64,000 nucleotides of DNA from Coturnix japonica (Eukaryota; Chordata; Aves; Galliformes; Phasianidae). Of this stretch, positions 45,801-64,000 are shown one piece after another. The stretch lies in assembly GCF_001577835.2 (NCBI RefSeq), contig NC_029529.1:5954157-6018156 (forward strand), given 5' to 3'. Made by a program: the position numbers and the translations under genes. Numbering within the stretch: the first letter of the stretch is position 1; every line of letters begins with the position of its first letter. Below the pieces are notes generated by a model, which ran no database searches, was not told where the DNA came from, and worked only from the letters and a program-made list of their open reading frames with translations.

Positions 45801-48800
45801 CTGGCTTCACAGTTGCATTAAACAAATGCTGACACGTGCATACTTGTTACAAAAACTGGCAGCTGTTAAGAATATTTGGCACAAGATATTGAAACAATAG
45901 CCTTGAGTCAATGACTTATTTCCTCAGTTTGAACTTATTTTGCTGGATGGCCGTGAGGATTTTGGCCAACTTCTGATCATTTTTTAGTCGCTGATGTAGG
46001 GTAGCATGGAAGAAACATGTCATCTCACTGAACACTTAGGATTTCTTCACCCATTGACTTTGGATCATTTGCACTAGGAAAAGCAGGAGAGGGTGGGGGG
46101 AAGACCATGGAAGAGCTTATGGTTGTTGTTTCCTACAGTCTAGAATTGGATTCTATGAGAGAAAAATATATTTTTTATCACGTTCAGTAATAAAGGAGAG
46201 TATTTCCCAATGCATGGCACTATTAGTTTCATCATTTTCATTTGTAATTGGAAAACACCTCCCACAAGACAGTTTTGAGATTGACCAATGCTACTGCTTG
46301 TCTTCTTCCAGCACTTAACACCTAATAAGATATACCACGTAACAGTAATGCCCTGCTATGACAAGAAGCTGGAGGCTTCAAGGCCAGACTTCTTCAACCA
46401 AGAGTACCAGACTCGCGATGTGGACTGTGTAATCACCACAGGTAAGCAGAGCCAGAAGCTGCCCAGATCATTTCTGGACTTGTTTCAACAATCCTTTGTC
46501 AGTGGTGGATGTAGCACACAGATCTTGCTGTATAATTTATCTTCAGTGATGCCAGTCACGTCCTGGTAAAGACTTCATATGCAGGCTTAGATACCGATCT
46601 GTGGATTTTATTTTTCTTTATCTCCAAAATAAGACATTTGTACCTGTGGTTCTATTTTAGGAGAAGTGCTAAAGTTGTTGGAACAAGAAAGAGTATCTCT
46701 CTCAGATGTAGATCCTGCTCCTTTGGATACCATGTAAGAAATTTCATCTGCACCTTCAAGCATGTTCTTTTCCATCCAGTATCCATATCCAGTTCAGCAG
46801 AATTCACTTTCTACTACTGTTTTACTGTGCATAAGTCTGCAGGTGTTGGCATTCTGTGGGTATTTTTGTGTCAGTAATTTCAAATCAGTACAGCTGTACA
46901 TTAAGTCCTTTACCTACAGAATACAGTGAACCTGTAACTACTTACTAGGTCTTAGTAGTCCAAGGATTAACAAAAAAGCCTGTTGCAGTGCTGTACTCAG
47001 TTTGCTTATATCCCTTCGTTATCTGAGCTACTGTAAAGATTCTGATATTGAAACAAAATATTTAGGTCACTCAACTCATCTGAAGAAGTCTCTGTAAAAG
47101 CACGAGAACTTAAACATGTGCAAAACAGATGAGACTTGAGTTGCATTAACTGAAAGCTGACATCTGGTTAAGTGATGACTGCAGAGATCTAAGAGCCTGC
47201 AGAAATACTGAGATCAGATTTTAGCCCTCTGAACTGACATTCAGTAGTGGTTCCACACTGATCACTAAACCAAAGCATTCTCTTAATCCGTTTATAAGAA
47301 ATATCGTTGTAGCACTTTCTTATCATGCAAAGAGAAAGGCTACATATATAACAACCTCTATTTAGTATTAACAGCTATTAACAATGTGGTTCAAGTTGAT
47401 TCAACTCTACTGCTCAGAGTTTTTAGGAGGGATTTCAACAGCCCAGGTATGCAGCAGGTAGCACACACATAGGACGTGACTGTGGTCTATTGACAGCTGT
47501 ATCCCTTTGCAGATGTGACACTGTGGCTTATTTCTAAATAGGGTTTAATTTTAATTAAGAATTCCTCCAGTATTGTCTTCTAAAATGGTTTATGCTCAAA
47601 TTCCTTTCACATCTAAAAGTTACCCTCTGCTGCAATAAAAGTCTGCATGGTTGCATCCCAAAAAGTCAACTTCAGCAGCTGCCCACATAAATAAGCATTT
47701 TGTTCTACCTGCTTTATCGTTATACCATTAAGCAGAAAAATCAAGGAGATATAAAAACATTCTGAAGCATTTGGACTCAGTTAGGAAATAACATTATGGA
47801 AGTGTCAGTTATAACATAGAACAAAATGTCTAATTACTTGATAAAAATCTCTGGCTAACTTCATAGGAGTACATTGTGAGGGCAGTGCCTCACGCTCCCG
47901 GTGATAAAGCTCCTCTGTAACCTTTTGCTAGCTTTAACTTACTCAGTAAATTGACTGCTTATAAACAGCACGTATTCCTCAGAACTTGGAGCACTAACAT
48001 AAGCACTCCAATGGCTGTTGTTCTGCTTTATCCTCCAGCACGTGGAAAAGCCCATTGAGAGGTTATTACATTTGGCAGCGAGAATGAGATGAAGTGCCAG
48101 AAATCCCAGGACTTTTGCTGTTATAACCGTTTGCTCCAGGCCAGCACTGATTCTTACTGGCAGCCTCGTTTTAAGAGAGCTGCAGTACGTGAGGCCAGAC
48201 ACACTGAAGCATTTCATTAATGAAGCTCAGTTCCTGTAAACAAGATGAAATTAAAAATAGTTTCTGAATGCCATCACAGGGTAACGTGTTGCCTTCTGCA
48301 GTTTTTCTAAAGCTGAGATTTTATCTGCAAGAGGCAGCATCTTCCATTTGACTTGAAACTATTTGGCCTGCATTCAAGTGTTTTCCCTTCTGCAGCTGTT
48401 AGTAGGAAAATGCAAGTGTCACTGCCTGATGAGCACTTAGAAGCGTTATCCCTCATCTTATTATTCTCTCATAACAAAAGCTATTGTTGAAGCTTCCATC
48501 TGGTGAGCTGTTTTCAAGAAACACCATCTTGACCTCTGAATACTTGGTTGTGTTTTGGCAAATCAGTGAGATGGAATTATTTGTGCACAACTTGAACATG
48601 TAAGTGCTGTTATTACATGAACGTGGCTGTTCAACACCAACAGTGTGCTGGACTTGGAGCAGGGTCCTGCTGAGGACAGCCATGCATAGGGCAGCCCCCT
48701 GCCATTGTGAGGCTTGTTCATCTGTACACTGTATAACTTTCTTAACTACATGAAACCACAACAACAAAGGTTTCATCTCTGTGCTTGGAGCTGAAGGAGT

Positions 48801-51800
48801 GTTCTCTCCTGTCCTGGCAGCCACGTATAAGTACCTGGTTCAGGAATGAACTCAGCTTTTGTTGGTGCTGTGGAAAAGACTTGAGGACTGCTGAAATCTC
48901 TCTTGACTGAGATGGTTTCTCCCTGATTGTGTTTTCCAAGGGAAGTGTAGGCCACACAGATCCATACCATCAATGCTTCATCATTTTCAAGTATAACCTA
49001 AGGTGTTTGTAGATCCACTGAACAGTACACTAACAAAATAATGTTGATTTGAGACTTCTCAGGCAATTGGCCTCTAACTCAAATATTTTTGGTGTGTGAA
49101 GATTAAGCTGGCAGCGGGGTCAGATCTGGTGAGGATGTTCCCACAGAGCTTGACCCAAAGAACATCAGACAGCATAGGGTTAAACCTGCAGAGCCTGAAA
49201 CCATAAATAGTCTTTTCCCAGGAGAAAGGGAAAGGGTTGGAGCTCAAAGGGAGCTGGTGCCTGGCTTGTTCTGCTGCTTTTGAATTCCCTGGATGAACAA
49301 TTCCACTATCAAAAGTCTCACAAGACTCACAACATCATGTTTTTATTAGCAACACTAAAACTATTTTGGCACTCAGCTACTGAAACTTCTGTTTGTTTGA
49401 AGGAGCAGTGGGCTTTGTGCTGTCTGTTCCATTGAATCAAACCACTAAAACCACTTCTTTCTTTCCTTTCCCCAGGTTTAGTAGTGCCACAGAGGAGGAA
49501 CTCACTGGCCACTCAGGAGGTGGCTCTGGTGGCTATTTGGAGCACATATACAAGTATGCAGCCAAGGAGCTCTTTGGCATTGAAGTGGATACAATTCAGT
49601 ACAGACCTTTAAAGTATGAAGTTTAAAGCTTTTACAGCAAGTACAATTTTTTTTTATTGCAGTTCTTTTTATGCTGCTCTCTTTCTGATGGGTTTCACTT
49701 TCTTTGCAAAGTTAAACATTTTCCTTTGAGGCATGGGAATCAGCTTCTCCCTCCCACAGTTGCTGAGCCATAAATCAGCCTGCACTCCGTGCAGCCTGGC
49801 CTTTGGAGGCTCTGAGCCCCTTCACCACCCACACACTTCTATAGCCTGATGGATTTTCCCAGTATCAAGTTGCAGATGATTTTTAGAGCAATCTAGAAGG
49901 CAGAGCTCACAGGGATCTCAGCTGTTTCACCTGCAATCAGGCCGATAAAAGAGCTTTGTTACTAGTCTTGCTATTACAGAACAGAAAAATCTCATATCAG
50001 GACTTGTGAGCATAACTCTGTTATGGTTAAGGCAGAAAGCCACCTAAGTTTGGGTACAGAGGCCAAAGAGCTGCAATTCCTGCTAGCTTTCCAGATCTTA
50101 ACGTCCCATTTGTAATGAGTCGTATCCTTGGTCAGCATTATTAATGGTTAAAAACAACAGTCCCTCACAGCCTCCATACAAAATACTCAATAAAAGTCAA
50201 ATTAGTTTTATCAAGAACAGGCCTTCCCACTAATATTAGCAGTCTGGAAGTCTTCAGCGGTTGTTTGCTCTCTATTTTCATGATCCACTGCAATGTAAAA
50301 GCTTCCTTTGGTGGCCTCACTGATGTATGAGTAGGCTGAAGCCAGCCCAGGCGGCCTGTCACAATAAAACCTTAGTTCAGGTCCTGTTTGCTTAGGTTTT
50401 AAGGATTTATTCAATGGTGTTCCTCAGCAAACTCAGTTCAGTGGGTGCTCAAACAGGAAAAGTCTGACAAGGATTTGTAAGCTGGTTCCTTCATCTGTTT
50501 TATTTGGGTGGCAAAGAACTAGGACGGCTTTCCTGAGTAAGAATTCACAAAGAACTTTGTTTCAACGCAGGGTTCTTCGATGTTTAATATAGAACTCCAT
50601 TTGGATAAGACATTTTCTCTCTTCTTCCTCAGAAACAAGGACTTCCAAGAGGTGACACTGGAGAAGGATGGAGTAGTGCTGCTCCACTTTGCTTTGGCAT
50701 ATGGGTTTCGAAACATACAGAACTTAGTGCAGAAGCTGAAGCGAGGGAAGTCACCCTATCACTATATTGAAGTCATGGCCTGCCCCTCAGGTGAGACTGC
50801 ATTGAGACTTCCCTGTTACAGCCTAGAGCTGTAGGAATCATGTGAAGTTATAACTACAATATAAGAAACATTGACAGCTCCTCATATTCTTGATATTGAG
50901 GCAAAACCTTCAAACACCCTTTGGATGTGATAGTCACAGCTTTAAAGTTCAAAGCAGAGTATGTATTTTCCTACCTGGAAGCCAGCAATTCTTCAGGATT
51001 TCAGTAATTGCAATTAAATCCCACATTGGAATATTACAGTGCTTGTAAGGATGCCCTCTGACTTCAAGCTCTATAGTACATAAAGACATTCATCCCCTAA
51101 AGCTGCACAAGTGTTACACTTGCAGAGAATGCTCATTGCAGCTGGTGGAAGAAGCCTTTCTTCTCTTCCCTAATCTGCTTCTTGCAAGATCTCCATATTT
51201 GCCCTCCAGGGTCTTTTTCAGTCTATGAACAGCGAGCACACTAAGCTCTAATCCAGCCTGAAGTGACACTGAGCTGCCACTCTTTGCTATCTACAAGCAA
51301 CTGCTGTATTCCAGAGGGCCCATGTAACTTCCAGCCTAGAAGGCTGCACAGCACCAAAGAGCTGAACACCACTTAAGGCTTCCACACAGCACACAGACCA
51401 ACATTTATATCACACCTACACCACAACAGGAAATTCAGAACACATCCTAAGGATGTTTATCTTACCTTCAGTTGAGGTTGTAGGGCTGTTCTCACCTAGC
51501 TGCCATTCTGGGCTCTTTTTTCCTGGAAAGAGAATGAGCCAGCCCTCCCTACTTCTTATCTTCTCTCTCACTGGCACTTCCAGGATGCCCTGGAGCCCTC
51601 CATCACAGCTGGGCTGAATTAGCATTGCATCACCCCAGGCCAATGATCTCCTCTCTAGGGCCGCTACCAGCTGGTGTTCAGTTACTGGGGAATAAGCCAC
51701 AATTACAGTGGTGTTTTCAGTTCTGTAACTGTTCACAGGTGGAAAAGCAGTTGTTAATTTGGTTATTTTTCTATTTTCCCCCTGCTAAGTAATTTGTAAA

Positions 51801-52073
51801 ACTCAGTGATGTTTTCCTGCTTTGTTGTCCTTAGGTTGTTTAAATGGAGGTGGCCAGATCAAAGTGGAAGGTGAATCTAGCAAGGACTGGCTCCAGCAAG
51901 TTGAGAAGCTGTACGAGTCTCTTAAGACTGAAGTTCCAGAGGAGAACCGGACTGTAACTGCCCTGTATGATCAGTGGCTGGGTGGCACTGAGTCTGAAAA
52001 GACAGGGAAAGCTCTGCATACAGAATACCATGCAGTGGAGAAAGCAAACGCTGGATTTAACATCAAGTGGTGA
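42863..52073 (+). CDS. CIAO3: Cytosolic iron-sulfur assembly component 3 (NARFL)
   Basis: Eleven coding exons: 42863-42928, 43535-43630, 43928-44071, 44172-44304, 44612-44746, 45143-45261, 46312-46441, 46661-46733, 49476-49613, 50633-50790, 51835-52073. They encode 476 residues, identical in length to the human protein. It is an iron-only-hydrogenase-like protein that links the early and late parts of cytosolic iron-sulfur assembly, joining CIAO1, CIAO2B and MMS19. All cluster cysteines are visible: Cys24, and the CLACSGC cluster at 71, 74 and 77, then SACPGW, MPCYDK and MACPSGC for the second cluster. The intron after exon 4 begins with GC, not GT. The largest intron (46734-49475) shows no recognised content. 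The start MASPFSG matches the family. Confidence 0.97.
45028..45105 (+). repeat. TA-rich microsatellite in a CIAO3 intron
   Basis: Runs of TA dinucleotides are interrupted by AGTTATA units and can fold back on themselves. The array ends about 40 bases before the acceptor of CIAO3 exon 6, within the usual branch-point zone. Confidence 0.85.
46734..49475. other. Largest CIAO3 intron
   Basis: A 2.7 kb intron between exons 8 and 9. A 123-codon minus-strand open frame (48453-48824) and a 92-codon one (47939-48217) show no recognisable domains. No repeat family was identified. Confidence 0.45.
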
Positions 52074-52294
52074 AGGCTGATGCTGGAAGCAGACTGCAAA
52101 GCCCGGATATACTCAGTGCCTTTCAAGTCGATTGTATTTAAGATTCTCGAGAGGCAGCCAAAGTTCTGTGCCGTCATTTCTGTGCCGTCAATGGGGAATT
52201 GCAATTTCTCACTCTCAGTCAGAGAGGAGAAGGTAACGTGCATATAGGCAGGCAGTGGTAATTCTTCAAGCTTTATAATGACTGAAGTGATACA

Positions 52295-52300
52295 AATAAA
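52295..52300 (+). terminator. CIAO3: CIAO3 poly(A) signal
   Basis: AATAAA lies 222 bases past the CIAO3 stop codon and is followed by a TG-rich stretch, as expected for a cleavage site. Confidence 0.7.
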
Positions 52301-52319
52301 AACGGAACAGTGATTAAAA

Positions 52320-54940
52320 TTTGTTAAAAGAAGCACTAACGTATCTTAGGACTAAATCTGCGCTCCCTTTGCAATCCTATTCCTACCAGAACTGATGGAT
52401 TTAAGGTACTGAAGGACTTGGTTTGCAGCAGGCAAAATGAGCTGTGTGCTGCATGAGGACATCCCTCAGCCAGGCCTCACAGCACTGAGTTCATGGCTGT
52501 CTGTGCTAGGACGTTCTCCTATAGTTACAAATGGTCTCATTAGACCTTGGGCTCTGTGTTTCTGTGTCACTGCCCCTGACTGGATGCCCTTGAAGCACAG
52601 CTGCAGCATTTTTGCACTGTCAGAGGGTTGAACCCCAGCACCCTGCAGTCGTGAGAGCAGCGTTATCTCCAGGGCTGCTGTATGGCCTGCTGAAATGGGA
52701 CTTGAAATTAGGCTTAAGAAACAAACAGCCATCTGCATCTACCCTGGCCACAAGTCAGTTACTGATTAATAATATCCTGAAAGTCAGGGAAAACCATTCT
52801 TACATCCTATCAAGTGAGAATGGCTGAGCTTTGGTGTCTCTGAAGGGTGTCTATGTATAAAAGTTAATGGAAGACTGAAGGATGTAAGCGTTGCTGCAGG
52901 AAATTACCAGAACTATCCAAGTGGTTGGCAAAAATACACCTGGTTTAACGCTGTGTGTTGTAATGCCTTGCCAGGTGATGTGTGAATGCAAATGATTCAC
53001 TATGGAATGATGTGTGCACGTCTCACTGTCTGTATTTCTACGTATGGGTATTTCCTAATCTATTTAGGAAAAGAAAAAGTGAATGAGTAACTGGTTTTGT
53101 CTACTTAATCTGAATGCCAGGTATCATAGAGTGGCACTGTGTATAGGAGGGGAGTGGGGGGAGAGGTTTGCAGCTATACCTTAATTCAGGGTGAAGGGAT
53201 GCTGGCAGATGTGGAACCTCCTGGTGCCTGCTGCAGCTGCAAGTGAATACCAGCTTAAAAATCCCATTCTCACTTGATATTTCTCCTTTTCCCAGTTACT
53301 GCTATGTGGGGAAGAACGACTGCAGGAAGTGGATGAAAACTGAGCGCAAAGCAGCCACCCACTTTGCTTTGCTCTTTCAGAACAGACATGGAGCTGGTTA
53401 CTGCACGTAGCTCAGACTCAAACCTTGGCCAGGCCCTCTTCAGAGAGAACCCTCACTGTTACTGCAGACCTTGTGCTTAGGGCTGTCAAGAAGCAAAGCT
53501 GCCAGACCTTAACCTGCCTCATTTAACAGCTTCTCTGGCAGCCCTTCCCTGCGTCCTCCTCCAGTCTTCATTAAAAACAAGCCAACAATGTAAAAGACAA
53601 TTGTAATGGTTTTAATTAAAGGCTTGACATCCTTCAGGTGTTGCTGATCAATCAGTGAATTCACAGTGTTTGTAAGGCAAAAATCTCCCTCTACTCCCCC
53701 GTCCCTTCCCCACTCATTTTGCAAGCGGTGGTTGCACTGAATGCCCTTTTCCATGCATAGTTCTGTATCAGTGTTATGCTAAACCATAACATTGTCATCT
53801 ACAGCAAGAGAGAGACGCCAGTGCCAATGCAAACTAAGTCCAATATGCTGAAGTGCTGAGTCCATAAACTTTGTACATCAGTGCAAAAGACACACACTCT
53901 TGTTTCTGCTGAGAACATTCACATCCAGCCAGAAGTGCACAGTTAAGAACAGCTGAATGAGCTGCAGGTTAAACAACCAAGGATCTGCATTTTGCCTTCT
54001 CCAGTGACCAGGATACTGAACGCACAGAACTGAAGCTGTCAGAAGACTCTGCCCGGAGCTCCCCATGCAGCTCTCACAGTTATTTGTTCTCATCACAGCA
54101 TCAAGAATAGCTCAGATTTCACCTCTGAGCTGCACACACGAGCAAACAAACTGCTGGGCCAGGATCCCTCCCAGGCATCTCTGTGCTGCTCACAGCAAAG
54201 CACCCAGGCAGTGTCCAATGACAGCTGTACCCTTAGAGCATCTCTGAAGCAACAGCACTGAGACAACCGGTGCAGCAGGACGGATTCTTCCCCTTCCTGG
54301 AGGGAAGAGTAAATTTTAAACAACGTAACACTATATATATATATATATAAAATAAAAAAGCAAAAAAGAAAATCAAGTTTCTAGCAAAGGAAGAAATACC
54401 ACAAACCAGGTTCGGTGCTATGGATGCTATTCACAGTCCATGCATGAAAGGTTCTGAAGCTGGTTCTATTCCAGCCATCAGCAGCTTTGTATCAGCACAG
54501 TCCAAATAGACACCGTACAGTGTATTATCCGGGGCCCATCTCCTCTATTTTCTCCACTGTTTGCATTTCAGCTGCACAAGCTGGGCCTAAGCTCAGCAGC
54601 AGCACCCTGTGCATTGCAGCACGTTGCACAACTGAGGTAAAGATAAAGGCAGAACGATGGGCTGCACAGCAGCACCCAGCCCACACCACTGCACCGGGTT
54701 AATGCAGCCACACAGAGCCAGCAGCACCCCCTGTCTGCCTTCCAAAAAGCAAAAGGCATTGCTGTGTTTTGCAATGCAACACCCCAGCAAAAAGCACCAC
54801 GCTTCATACAACAGCTTTCCCATGTTCTAACTTGAGGAAAAGAAATGGAATGGACGCAGAGTGGTGCAGTTCCTGGGTCCCTGCCCTGTCCCAGCTGAGG
54901 GCTCAGGGACACCTGAATGGGGCCATCCGTGTGCAGGGCT
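52320..54940. other. Intergenic between CIAO3 and HAGHL
   Basis: No gene recognised. It presumably includes the HAGHL 3' UTR at its right end. The palindrome TTTAATTAAA at 53611-53620 gives ATTAAA on both strands and is a possible distal HAGHL poly(A) signal. A short TA run lies at 54333-54350. Confidence 0.4.
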
Positions 54941-56878
54941 TCACTTCTTCTCCAGGAAAGGGGCAAAAAGGCCCCAGTCGAAGGCCAGCATGGCCTGGGG
55001 ATGGGGCCGCTCCTTGGGCTTCTTGAAGTTGTCCTTCTCGGTGCGTAGAGCCCGCAGCACTTCCACCGGCTCCTTCCTGCCTGTGAACTTCTGCACAGCC
55101 TCCTCCCTGCAGGGGTAACGGCAGCACTAAGACCGGGGTGTGATGGAGACAGTTGGGACAGGGCTCAGGGCTCAGCCCCAAGGATTGAGAAACTGAGGTT
55201 ACCCTCCCTTCCCTCTGGGCTTGGTTTCCCCATTCATTCCAAAGCTACTGGGAGAAGAGGAGGATGCTGGAATGGGGAGTGGATCGGGGGCAAAAGCAGC
55301 AGCATGGGGACAGAGCTGCTCCATCCCACCCCACCCAGTTCAGGGCCAACCCATAAGCATGCCCCCCCTGCACCCCTGCACTGATGCTGCTTACGTGACC
55401 CTGAGGAAGGGGTTGTAGAGGAACTCCTCCTGCAGAGTGGAGGGCACCGTGGGCAGATCCTCATCATCCCGCTGCTGTGAGGAAGCAGATATGTCCAAAC
55501 CCTGCTACCAACCGGCAGCCCCCCACCACCCCACAAGGCACAGCTGCTTACTCTGGCCCAGGCGAGCTTCTTCTTCACTGCTTCATTCTCTGGTTCCACT
55601 TTCAGGGCAAACTTCAGGTTCCGGACGGTGCATTCGTGGCCACAAAACACCTTCTGTAAGAGCAGCATGGAGCACTCAGTGTTACGCACATCCCAACCCC
55701 ACCATGTCCCACGTCTCCATCATTATTGTGGGGCCTCTCTAAGCTGGGGCTAAGCCTGGGGGGGTATGGAGGGAAGCACTCACCGTCTCCTTTGGCAGAT
55801 CCCCCAACACCTGGGTGAAGTTGGTGTACATCTGCTCTGCTGTCCCCTCCAGGAACTGCCCGCAGCCCCCCACAAACAGCGTGTCACCTGCAGGGAGAGG
55901 GTGAGACACTGTCCCCAAAGCTTGGGGGGGTTTCAAAGGGTTCAGCCCACGGGATCGGTGGGTGGCTATCGGGAGATACCTGAGAACAGCGCCGGTGCAT
56001 CCGGAGACCCATCCTCCCACATGAAGTAGCACATGTGGCCTGAAGTGTGGCACGGGGTGAAGAGGCACCGCACACGGATGGCCCCGAACTGCGGGGATGG
56101 AGATGAGTGCTGGGCACGGGATGGGCACAGAACCACCCCTCTCCATCCCACCCCATTACCCCAGCACCCCACACACCGTCAGCTCCTCGTTGGGGGCCAC
56201 GCGGTGCGTTAGGGCCCCAATGCGCTCATCCGCACCGTACACCCGCAGCCCCGGGCACAGCCTGACCAGCTCCTCGTTGCCCCGCGCGTGGTCCCTATAG
56301 GGGCAGAGGGGCAATGGGCACCGGGTACCCCCCAACAACGGGGCACTGCCCGCCCCCTCCCGGTGCCGGCGCTCACCAGTGGTGATGTGTGCTGAGGATG
56401 GCACGGAGAACCACATCCTCCTTCCGGACGATCTCCAGCAGCTGTAAGGGACAAAAGCGGTGAATGAAGGGAGGAGGTGACAGCGCAGCGCCGGGTCCGT
56501 CCCACGGCAGAGGGCAGCGGGGACAGGGAGAGGAAAACATCGGTGCGGCCCCAGCGCTCGGGGAGGGGCAGGAGGGGCAGCCGCACGGGGCGGGGACACT
56601 TTATGGCCGATGGCACTTTATGGCCGATGGCACTTTATGGTCTATGGCACTTTATGGCCGCCGTTCCCGCAGCTCTGCCCGCCTCCTCCAAGCCGCAAAG
56701 CCCCCGGAGAGGAAGGAAACACGCAAACAGAAGCGATACCGCCGGCAGAGCGCGCAGCCCCGACGGTTCTCACCCGTTTGGGGACGGCGGCGTCCACCGC
56801 GATCGCGTCCCGGGTGCTCTCCTCGATCACCAGGTACATGTAGTTGTCCTCCAGCACCGAGATCACCTTCACCTTCAT
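54941..56878 (-). CDS. HAGHL: Hydroxyacylglutathione hydrolase-like protein
   Basis: Eight coding exons in transcript order: 56774-56878, 56377-56441, 56177-56294, 55980-56088, 55784-55887, 55552-55653, 55395-55474, 54941-55106. They give 282 residues (human about 290). It has a metallo-beta-lactamase fold like glyoxalase II. The binuclear metal ligands are all present: THHHWDH with His54, His56, Asp58 and His59, then His110, Asp134 and His173. Of the residues that contact glutathione in human HAGH, Arg249 and Lys252 are kept, but positions 143, 145 and 175 are Gln, Leu and Cys instead of Lys, Tyr and Tyr. It is probably a hydrolase with a changed substrate. The first seven exons have the same lengths as those of neighbouring HAGH, which shows a tandem duplication. 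A CpG island covers the start. Confidence 0.95.
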
Positions 56879-57000
56879 GCTCCGCAACGGGGGATGACGC
56901 TGGGAACGCCGCCCCCACCTGCGGGCAGCGCCACCCGGCGCAGTGCGGGCAGCGGGGCGGAGCCGCGGAGCCTCCTCCTCCTCCTCCTTCCCCCCCGTTC
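56480..57000 (-). promoter_or_regulatory. HAGHL: HAGHL CpG island
   Basis: CpG-dense sequence spans the first HAGHL exon and the start of intron 1, followed at 56990-57130 by pyrimidine-rich sequence. Transcription probably starts just above 56880. Long plus-strand open frames through the island (to 57259) are composition artefacts. Confidence 0.6.
56597..56660 (+). repeat. 17-bp tandem repeat in HAGHL intron 1
   Basis: Three full copies and one partial copy of CACTTTATGGCCGATGG, starting at 56597, 56614, 56631 and 56648. The third copy differs at a few bases. It lies within the CpG island. Confidence 0.9.
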
Positions 57001-57185
57001 TTTCGTTCCCTCCCTCCTTCTCACTGTCATTCCCTCTTTACTTTCTTCTGTTCCCTCCTTCCTTCCTTATTTTCTTCATCCCCTGCTATTTCCTCCTCTT
57101 CCTTCCATTCCTTCCCCTTCCCTCCACTCCCCGTGCGGTTCCACCTCCAACACCTTTTCCAGACGGCCACACTGTTCCAGCTGTG

Positions 57186-57191
57186 TTTATT
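57186..57191 (-). terminator. HAGH: Candidate distal poly(A) signal of HAGH
   Basis: TTTATT on the plus strand reads AATAAA on the minus strand. It lies about 930 bases past the HAGH stop and about 300 bases before the HAGHL start, so use of it would leave almost no spacer between the tandem genes. Confidence 0.4.
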
Positions 57192-57730
57192 GTCAAACAG
57201 CCACCAGTACAGTCACGCTTAGTTGTAGCAGCACAGCATTTCAGTCAGTAACATTTTAGGTACCTTTCTTTTTTCTTTCTTTTTTTTTTTTCCCTGAAAT
57301 ACATTAAAAATTATTATTTTAAACAAATAAAGAAGTGATGCTCCGCCACACTCTGCTCACACAGCACCACTTTAGAACAGCAGAGCCGGGTCACAAGGTG
57401 GAATGAAGGTGGTAATGAGCTCAGCACAGCACTGGGGGTTAATCACAGCAGCACACACTGCATCTGCTCCCAATGGAACCTCCCAGCACACAAATAAATC
57501 CCTTCTTCCTTTCCGTGTATGGCTACAAGTACAGCACAGCTCAGGAGCACACAAGCAGGATTCAGCTAACAGAGCAAAGGGCAGAAGCAACAGTGCAACC
57601 TCCACCTGGAATAGTTCCTGCAGCTTTACAACACTGAGAAGCAGTTCAATGCAGCCAGAAGCGGCACTTGGAAGAAGCAGCGGCATGGAAGCAAAGTTGA
57701 AACCTTCAGCTGGCAACGCAGCTACTGCGT

Positions 57731-57736
57731 TTTATT
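57731..57736 (-). terminator. HAGH: Candidate proximal poly(A) signal of HAGH
   Basis: A second AATAAA on the minus strand lies about 390 bases past the HAGH stop. Either or both candidate sites may be used. Confidence 0.4.
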
Positions 57737-58122
57737 CCTGTTTGAAATGGAGGCTGGTGAACGTGGCTTCAAACAGCCCCACAGTCTGCATCCACATCAG
57801 GTGCCCGCAACAAGAACAGGGGTTTGTTCTGGGCCTCAACATCTGACCCATCCCCACTCCAACACTTGTAAAATGAGCTGCATGGGACACGTGCAACAGC
57901 TTGAGAGCCAGCAACAGAGGGATAAATATTCTTCATCATAATATAAATACGCTGTCAAATATCTCAACAAGGGCAAAGTGCTTTTTGCTTTTTTTTTTTT
58001 TTTCCCTTAATTAAAACAAACTAGAAACCTAAATAGGACTGTCTGAACCAAGACAGACTCCTATAACATCTGAACAGTCTAAATTACCATTAAATGACAA
58101 TAAAGTGACACAGGCAGAGTGC

Positions 58123-64000
<5,878 letters not shown>

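Noticed and set aside
48453-48824. 123-codon minus-strand open frame in the large CIAO3 intron
   Set aside because: No recognised domain, no splice or promoter context, and opposite to CIAO3. Treated as chance.
56464-57259. Two overlapping plus-strand open frames of about 250 codons
   Set aside because: They run across the HAGHL CpG island, the 17-bp tandem repeat and a pyrimidine-rich tract, opposite real HAGHL exons. Composition explains them.

Overview
The window is vertebrate nuclear DNA from a bird, most likely chicken or a close galliform. The evidence is small introns, GC-rich promoters, dense genes, several CR1 LINE tails, and a gene order matching human 16p13.3 in reverse (from memory, chicken chromosome 14). 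No bacterial, plasmid or phage features were seen. I saw no endogenous retrovirus.

Layout: 1-2.9 kb holds GNG13 (+), a G-protein gamma subunit. 3.0-12.4 kb is CHTF18 (-), the clamp-loader subunit for sister-chromatid cohesion, in 22 coding exons. Its 3' end abuts that of GNG13. A short CpG-rich divergent promoter with three evenly spaced inverted CCAAT boxes separates CHTF18 from RPUSD1 (+, 12.8-15.2 kb), a pseudouridine-synthase-family gene. 18.2-22.6 kb is a mesothelin-like gene at the MSLNL position (+) with a long Pro/Thr-rich mucin-like stalk. 24.0-33.0 kb is a second, longer mesothelin at the MSLN position (-). These two lie tail to tail. 33.1-42.8 kb is about 9.7 kb in which I recognise no gene. 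42.9-52.3 kb is CIAO3/NARFL (+), a cytosolic iron-sulfur assembly protein. 54.9-56.9 kb is HAGHL (-) and 58.1-62.8 kb is HAGH (-, glyoxalase II), a direct tandem pair with identical exon lengths through the catalytic domain. The rest up to 64 kb is HAGH intron or upstream sequence.

All splice junctions were placed by hand from GT-AG (once GC-AG) sites, reading-frame phase and recalled human proteins. Every coding chain sums to a multiple of three: GNG13 67 aa, CHTF18 952, RPUSD1 303, MSLNL 724, MSLN 823, CIAO3 476, HAGHL 282, HAGH 260 (cytosolic form). First exons, UTRs and poly(A) sites are less certain.

The genes do not form one pathway: they are a conserved syntenic block. I found no wholly new system. 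The most unusual things are the mucin-like insertion in MSLNL, the furin and GPI signals shared by both mesothelins, a 17-nt coding microexon in MSLN, the HAGH/HAGHL tandem with altered glutathione-binding residues in HAGHL, a GC-AG intron in CIAO3, and repeat architecture in two promoters.
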